DNA from: HGM04593 sp045647885
GTDB taxonomy: Bacteria; Bacteroidota; Bacteroidia; Bacteroidales; Bacteroidaceae
Direction of reading: 5' to 3'
Assembly: GCA_045647885.1 (NCBI GenBank)
Contig: JAZRMX010000039.1
Location: forward strand, 1 to 49,367
DNA length: 49,367 nt
Made by a program: the position numbers and the translations under genes. Numbering within the stretch: position 1 is the stretch's first letter; each line of letters begins with the position of its first letter. Under the pieces are notes generated by a model. That model had not been told where the DNA came from, did no database searches, and saw nothing but the letters and a program-made list of their open reading frames with translations. Positions 45,128 through 49,367 of the stretch are shown here, one piece after another.

Positions 45128-46495
45128 CTAAAAGAGAATATCTTCGCCCATATAGAATTTCAACAGCTGCACATTGAGTATAGCTGTGTATTTTGCTTGT
45201 AACAGCTCCTGCTGGGCGGCAAGCAAGTTGCTGCGTTCTGTGAGCAGGTCAATGGCATTCCTCAATCCTACGTTGAATTGCTCGCTTGCAAGTTCGTAGC
45301 TTGCCTGGGCGCTTTCTACGTTGCTCTGTGCTGCAAGGAATTTCTTTTGTGCGCTGTTGGCATCTTGCCACAAACCCTCTATGGTGCTGTAGAGCGCCTT
45401 CTGTGTGTTGAGTTCCTGCAAAAGGGTAGAAGAGTGCTGTAATTTTGCCTTCTGTATATTGCTTTTTGTATTGCGGTTGTCATATATGGGCACTGAAAGG
45501 GTTACGCCCATTGAGCAATTGAGGTTGTGCTTCATCTGGTATCCGAATCCCGTGCCGGTATTGTCGTTGTTGCTTGTTCCAGCTCCGGCGTTGAGCGACA
45601 AGGTGGGGTAGTACCCAGCCTTTGCAATCTTTATGGCAAGCTCCGAAGATTCGGCCGACAGTTTGCTGCTTGCCACTTCGGGGCGCAGGGCAAGAGCCGC
45701 TTCATAGGCGTCGGAGACTGTTGCCACGGGTGTTAGAGCGAGTGCATCAGTGGCATCGGGAGTCTCTATGAGAATGTCGCTGCCGTCGGTTATTTCAAGC
45801 AGTTGTTTTAGTTGTAACTTGAATTCGGCAAGTTGCGCCTGGCTGTTTACAAGCTGGTATTCGGCATTGTTTACCTGCGCCTGCAGCTGCACAACTTCGC
45901 TGTGGGCAATCTTGCCAACCTCGTATTTCTCTTTACCTTGTCTAAGGCTCTCTTTTGCACTCTCCAATGTGGCTTTGCTCACCTCTATAGCTTCTGTGGA
46001 ATAGAGTATCTGCACAAAAAGTTTGGCAATCTCCTCTTTCAGCGCATTCTCACGCTCTTTTACCGACAGTTGTGCCATGTCGCGCGAGAGTTTCTGCTGC
46101 TTGATGTTGTTTATATTCTTTCCACCATTGAAGATGGTTACTCCGGCATTTATTCCATAGCTGCCCGAATAACTGAAGTGGTTCTGCGATGCGCTTACCC
46201 GGCTACCGCCCGAACCATCAGAGGTAACAAAGGCGTTGTTGCCCGAATCGTCGAAATAAGGTTTGTAACGGCCATTCTGGCTGGTGCTGAAGGATAATGA
46301 GGGGAAAAGTGCCGCTTTGGCATTCTTTACATTAACCTCACTCTCCTCAAGTGAGAGCTGTTCCATCTTCAGTTGTATGTTGTGCTCTAAAGAGTAATCT
46401 ATGCACTCTTTTAAGCTCCAACGTTGCTCCGTTTGCGCCTGCAGGGTGGTTGCAGCCATAAGACAGAGTGCAAACAAGGTTTTTCTACTATACAT
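45128..46495 (-). CDS. TolC-family outer-membrane efflux protein
   Basis: A 455-residue outer-membrane channel with a signal peptide (1-19, TLFALCLMAATTLQAQ). It is built from two repeated OEP units, each with long coiled helices (for example LVNSQAQLAEFKLQLKQLLE and SAQKKFLAAQSNVESAQASY). Typical openings WSLKECIDYSLEHNIQLK and AALFPSLSFS are present. The frame is open to 46579, but the signal peptide begins at the ATG at 46495. It is first in the TolC-MacA-MacB operon. A possible -7 element (minus strand TATTTTTGCG, 46565-46556) precedes it. Confidence 0.92.
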   Translation of the reverse strand: MYSRKTLFALCLMAATTLQAQTEQRWSLKECIDYSLEHNIQLKMEQLSLEESEVNVKNAKAALFPSLSFSTSQNGRYKPYFDDSGNNAFVTSDGSGGSRVSASQNHFSYSGSYGINAGVTIFNGGKNINNIKQQKLSRDMAQLSVKERENALKEEIAKLFVQILYSTEAIEVSKATLESAKESLRQGKEKYEVGKIAHSEVVQLQAQVNNAEYQLVNSQAQLAEFKLQLKQLLEITDGSDILIETPDATDALALTPVATVSDAYEAALALRPEVASSKLSAESSELAIKIAKAGYYPTLSLNAGAGTSNNDNTGTGFGYQMKHNLNCSMGVTLSVPIYDNRNTKSNIQKAKLQHSSTLLQELNTQKALYSTIEGLWQDANSAQKKFLAAQSNVESAQASYELASEQFNVGLRNAIDLLTERSNLLAAQQELLQAKYTAILNVQLLKFYMGEDILF

Positions 46496-46667
46496 ATTTT
46501 CTAATGCTTTTCTTGTTTTGACAACAAGTGTTATTCCAAAGTTTAATATACAATTCGCAAAAATATTCAAATTTGTCATACCTCTAAGTAAAAAGGAATT
46601 TTTATTCTATAAAAAGTTGTGTAATCGCATAGGAAGGATGGTTGCTCACTTTTATCACTGCCCGACG

Positions 46668-46699
46668 TTGCTCTTTTGTTATTTTATTGTATCTTCGCA
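46668..46699 (+). promoter_or_regulatory. Promoter of the NhaC-like antiporter gene
   Basis: TTG (46668-46670) and TATCTTCGCA (46690-46699) are 19 bases apart, and the ATG is at 46715. Confidence 0.65.
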
Positions 46700-46714
46700 T
46701 AAAATTTGTTATCA

Positions 46715-48004
46715 ATGGGAAGAACAGTAAAAAGAGGCCTGCTTGCACTCTCCCCTGTAATCGTTTTGCTTGCCGTGTATCTTGCCGGCTCCATTATTGC
46801 CGGAGATTTTTATAAGATACCCATAACAGTGGCGTTTCTTATAGCATCGGTTTTTGCGGTGGCTGTGTGCAAGGGTGAGTCGCTCGACAAGAAAATAAAG
46901 GTATTCTCTTCGGGGGCGGCCAATACACGTATGATGCTTATGGTGTGGATATTTATCCTCGCCGGAGCTTTTGCCGCGCTTGCAAAAAGTATGGGTGCCG
47001 TAGATGCAACGGTGGCGCTCACACTCTCTTTTATTCCCGAGCAATATCTGCCGGTCGGGGTTTTTGTGGCTGCCTGTTTCATATCAATGTCCATAGGCAC
47101 GTCGGTGGGCACAATCGTGGCTCTTACTCCGGTGGTTACCGCTCTTGCACCGCAGATTGGCTGCGACGTTGCCTGGTTGGTTGCCATTGTTGTAGGTGGT
47201 GCTTTCTTTGGTGACAACCTCTCGTTTATTTCGGACACCACCATTGCCGCAACACAATCCCAGGGATGCTCAATGCGCGAGAAATTCCGCACAAATTTCC
47301 TGCTTGTTACTCCCGCTGCATTGCTCACAGTTGTGGTGTATCTCTTTTCGGGTACAGCAATAACAGCCGGCGAGCAACCGACACTTCTCCTTGCCGACTG
47401 CCTGAAGGTTCTCCCTTATCTGCTGGTAATCATACTTGCCCTTTGTGGTATAAATGTATTAGTGGTGCTTGTGGTTGGTATCATTGCTGCCGCACTTATA
47501 GGAATATTGGCAGGCTCATTAGGTGTGTGGGAAGTGTTCACATCGGCTGGCGCCGGTATTGCCTCAATGGGTGAACTCATAATAGTTACAATGCTTGCCG
47601 GCGGCCTGCTGGAGGTTGTGCGAGTGAATGGTGGTCTTGACTTCCTCATACGCATAGTAACTTTCCGTGTGCGGTCGACCCGTGCAGCCGAGGGAGCGAT
47701 AGTATCTCTTACCGCACTCTCAAACCTTTGCACAGCAAACAACACCATAGCCATTCTTTCAATAGGCGAAATGGTTCGCGATATCTCGGCAAAATTTACC
47801 ATCAGTCCGCGTCGTTCGGCAAGCCTTATGGACACAACATCCTGTTTCGTGCAAGGTGTAATACCTTATGGTGCGCAGTTGCTTATGGCTTCGGGGCTTG
47901 CTGCGGTTTCTCCCGTAGCCATTATCCCCAATCTGTACTATCCTATACTTACAGGACTTATGGTTGTTATATCGATATTATTGCGTTTCCCACGATGCAA
48001 ATAG
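46715..48004 (+). CDS. NhaC-family Na+/H+ antiporter
   Basis: A 429-residue membrane protein with about 11-12 helices. SMSIGTSVGTIVALTPVV and GGAFFGDNLSFISDTTIAATQSQGC are the NhaC-family signature blocks, with charged Asp/Ser residues inside helices. Relatives exchange Na+ for H+ or carry organic acids and amino acids such as malate/lactate, so Na+/H+ exchange is likely but not proven. The ATG at 46715 follows the promoter directly; a TTG at 46706 is less likely. It is followed 42 bases later by riboflavin synthase, so they may be cotranscribed. Confidence 0.85.
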   Translation: MGRTVKRGLLALSPVIVLLAVYLAGSIIAGDFYKIPITVAFLIASVFAVAVCKGESLDKKIKVFSSGAANTRMMLMVWIFILAGAFAALAKSMGAVDATVALTLSFIPEQYLPVGVFVAACFISMSIGTSVGTIVALTPVVTALAPQIGCDVAWLVAIVVGGAFFGDNLSFISDTTIAATQSQGCSMREKFRTNFLLVTPAALLTVVVYLFSGTAITAGEQPTLLLADCLKVLPYLLVIILALCGINVLVVLVVGIIAAALIGILAGSLGVWEVFTSAGAGIASMGELIIVTMLAGGLLEVVRVNGGLDFLIRIVTFRVRSTRAAEGAIVSLTALSNLCTANNTIAILSIGEMVRDISAKFTISPRRSASLMDTTSCFVQGVIPYGAQLLMASGLAAVSPVAIIPNLYYPILTGLMVVISILLRFPRCK

Positions 48005-48046
48005 TGAATGTAAAAAGAATTATTAACGAATAAAAAGATATATATT

Positions 48047-48646
48047 ATGTTTTCAGGAATAGTTGAAGAATTTGCAACAGTAACCAAATTGGTTCGTGAA
48101 CAAGGTAACCTTCACCTCACTCTCACCTGCTCGTTTGTAAACGAGTTGAAGATAGACCAGAGTGTGTCGCACAATGGAGTGTGCCTCACCGTTGTAGACA
48201 TTACAGGTAACGAATATACCGTAACCGCTATGCACGAAACGCTTGAGCGTTCAAATATAGGTCTGTTGCAGGTGGGTGACAAAGTGAACGTTGAACGTAG
48301 TATGATGATGAACGGCCGTCTCGACGGACACATTGTACAGGGGCACGTTGACGAAACTGCTGAGTGTACCGATGTAAAAGATGCCGACGGCAGCTGGTAC
48401 TATACTTTCCAATACAAACGCGACGAGGAGATGGCTGCAAAAGGTTATCTCACAGTGGACAAAGGTTCGGTTACAGTAAACGGAGTGAGCCTTACCGTTT
48501 GTGAGCCCACCGACGATTCATTCAAGGTGGCGATAATTCCTTATACATACGAGAATACCAACTTCCACACCATCAAAGTGGGTACAAAGGTTAATATTGA
48601 GTTCGATATCATTGGCAAGTATATTGCTCGTATGATAAAAAAATAA
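48047..48646 (+). CDS. ribE: Riboflavin synthase, alpha subunit
   Basis: A 199-residue enzyme that makes riboflavin from two molecules of 6,7-dimethyl-8-ribityllumazine. It has two similar lumazine-binding barrels: the first starts MFSGIVEEFATVTKL with VSHNGVCLTVV, and the second starts GHIVQGHVDETAEC with VTVNGVSLTVCEP. The N-terminal MFSGIVE is the family hallmark. The last part is a trimerising helix (VNIEFDIIGKYIARMIKK). No FMN riboswitch is visible upstream. It is followed 7 bases later by a flavin nitroreductase, which uses the product cofactor. Confidence 0.96.
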   Translation: MFSGIVEEFATVTKLVREQGNLHLTLTCSFVNELKIDQSVSHNGVCLTVVDITGNEYTVTAMHETLERSNIGLLQVGDKVNVERSMMMNGRLDGHIVQGHVDETAECTDVKDADGSWYYTFQYKRDEEMAAKGYLTVDKGSVTVNGVSLTVCEPTDDSFKVAIIPYTYENTNFHTIKVGTKVNIEFDIIGKYIARMIKK

Positions 48647-48653
48647 AATAACC

Positions 48654-49193
48654 ATGAATAGCTTTCTTGAACTTGCACAGGCACGCCAGAGCGACCGTTC
48701 ATTTGAGCCGGGGCGCACCATAGAGCGCGAAGTGCTGGAACGCATAATGGAGGCCGGACGCATAGCTCCATCGGCCTGTAACGGGCAGCCGTGGCACTTT
48801 ACAGTGATTACCGACAAGGAACTGTTGCCACAGGTGGGAAAGGCTACTGCAAGCCTTGAAATGAACAAGTTTGTAAAGGATGCTTCGGCACTTGTGCTCA
48901 TTACGCACGAGTCGACAAACCTCACATCAAGACTTGGTTGCGGTATCAAGGACAAGGATTTTCCAATGATGGACCTGGGTATAGCTTCGGCTTACATAAC
49001 CCTTGCTGCAGAAGATGAAGGGGTGGGGAGCTGTATCCTCGGGTGGTTCGACGAAAAGAAAATCAAACAACTTGCCGGAATTCCCGAAAAGAAACGCTTG
49101 ATGCTTATTATAGCCCTCGGCTATGCAGCAAAGCCCAAACGCAAAAAAGTGCGCAAGGAGTGGGAGAAGGTTGTGTCGTTCGAGAAATATTGA
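48654..49193 (+). CDS. Nitroreductase-family flavoprotein
   Basis: A 179-residue FMN oxidoreductase. The N-terminal RQSDRSFEPGRTIEREVLER and APSACNGQPWHFTVITD are the FMN-binding blocks. MMDLGIASAYITLAAEDEGVGSCILGWF is the dimer/FMN region, and LIIALGYAAKPKRKK is the C-terminal block. It reduces quinones, nitro compounds or another electron acceptor with NAD(P)H; the natural substrate is not predictable. It is coupled to ribE. Its stop codon lies 8 bases before the structured repeat that ends the window. Confidence 0.9.
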   Translation: MNSFLELAQARQSDRSFEPGRTIEREVLERIMEAGRIAPSACNGQPWHFTVITDKELLPQVGKATASLEMNKFVKDASALVLITHESTNLTSRLGCGIKDKDFPMMDLGIASAYITLAAEDEGVGSCILGWFDEKKIKQLAGIPEKKRLMLIIALGYAAKPKRKKVRKEWEKVVSFEKY

Positions 49194-49200
49194 TTTTTTC

Positions 49201-49367
49201 GGTTCTGTAGAAATTTAGTGTGGAGTAATTGATTCTTTAATAAGTTGTGCTCCCTCACGCCATCCTATGTGTAACAAATTATCTCCTGCAATGGTAATTC
49301 TCAAAAAGAAACCGGCACCGTTAAAATGTTGCGAGTAAGCGAGTGAATGAAAATTTATTTTCAATTG
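49201..49367 (+). repeat. Structured repeat element, right copy (cut by window end)
   Basis: This is an inverted copy of 351-517: 164 of 167 positions are identical, and position x on the left corresponds to 49718 minus x here. It begins 8 bases after the nitroreductase stop codon and runs off the window end at CAATTG. Only the gene-proximal part is visible, so the hairpin-rich part seen at 1-350 cannot be checked here. The position just behind a stop codon, in the same sense as the upstream gene, is the same as for the left copy. Confidence 0.85.

Noticed and set aside
48005..48046. FMN riboswitch before riboflavin synthase
   Set aside because: The gap is only 42 bases and lacks the conserved RFN element.

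Overview
The window is a 49.4-kb stretch of a Bacteroidota chromosome, most likely order Bacteroidales; family and genus cannot be fixed from what is visible. The case rests on several signs. Promoter -7 elements are of the TAnnTTTG type, most often as TATCTTCGCA a few tens of bases before a start codon. There is a class III glutamine synthetase, a Wzi-type capsule assembly protein, a large periplasmic TlpA-like protein, an M6 protease with a C-terminal dockerin-like tail, a GyrA box of the QNRGGVGSKG form, and lipoproteins with typical lipoboxes. Almost all of it is ordinary chromosomal content. I see no tRNA, rRNA, CRISPR array, transposase, integrase or conjugation gene.

Layout. 1-517 is a non-coding, strongly self-complementary repeat. 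Its gene-proximal 167 bp (351-517) reappears inverted at the extreme right end (49201-49367) with three mismatches. Both copies begin a few bases after the stop codon of an outward-facing gene. 522-5851 holds a CBM9-like protein, a TrmH/SpoU RNA methyltransferase, a membrane-tethered winged-helix regulator and a divergent TlpA-like protein. 5985-10645 holds glutaminase and glutamate decarboxylase (minus strand), with an MFS and an EamA exporter divergent from them. 10829-14584 holds a secreted M6 protease, a 1.2-kb T-rich gap without genes, and an XRE-type regulator. 14729-18522 holds pyrK-pyrD, a hexapeptide acetyltransferase, trmD and a small phage P5-like protein. 18711-24076 holds gyrA, a TPR protein, purN and a membrane LytTR regulator. 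24354-27594 is an ftsE-like ATPase followed by aspartokinase and lysA.

27665-37770 is a long minus-strand block. In transcription order it holds an M3 peptidase, a lipoprotein, dCMP deaminase, an S41 protease, a cytidylyltransferase-GHMP kinase fusion, an uncharacterised nucleotidyltransferase, Wzi, a lipoprotein and a LolC/E-like permease. 38007-41846 holds nagA and the divergent class III glutamine synthetase. 41917-46495 is a TolC-MacA-MacB tripartite efflux operon, with the MacB ATPase and permease as separate genes. 46715-49193 holds an NhaC-type antiporter, riboflavin synthase and a flavin nitroreductase.

Themes that link neighbours: glutamate/acid metabolism (glutaminase plus decarboxylase, with glutamine synthetase further along), amino-acid and pyrimidine biosynthesis, and envelope/capsule building (sugar-nucleotide fusion enzyme, Wzi, Lol-like permease). 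Operons are separated by clear intrinsic hairpins, many of them bidirectional between convergent genes. The least explained item is the structured repeat at both ends. The most interesting protein is the nucleotidyltransferase-GHMP kinase fusion beside Wzi.
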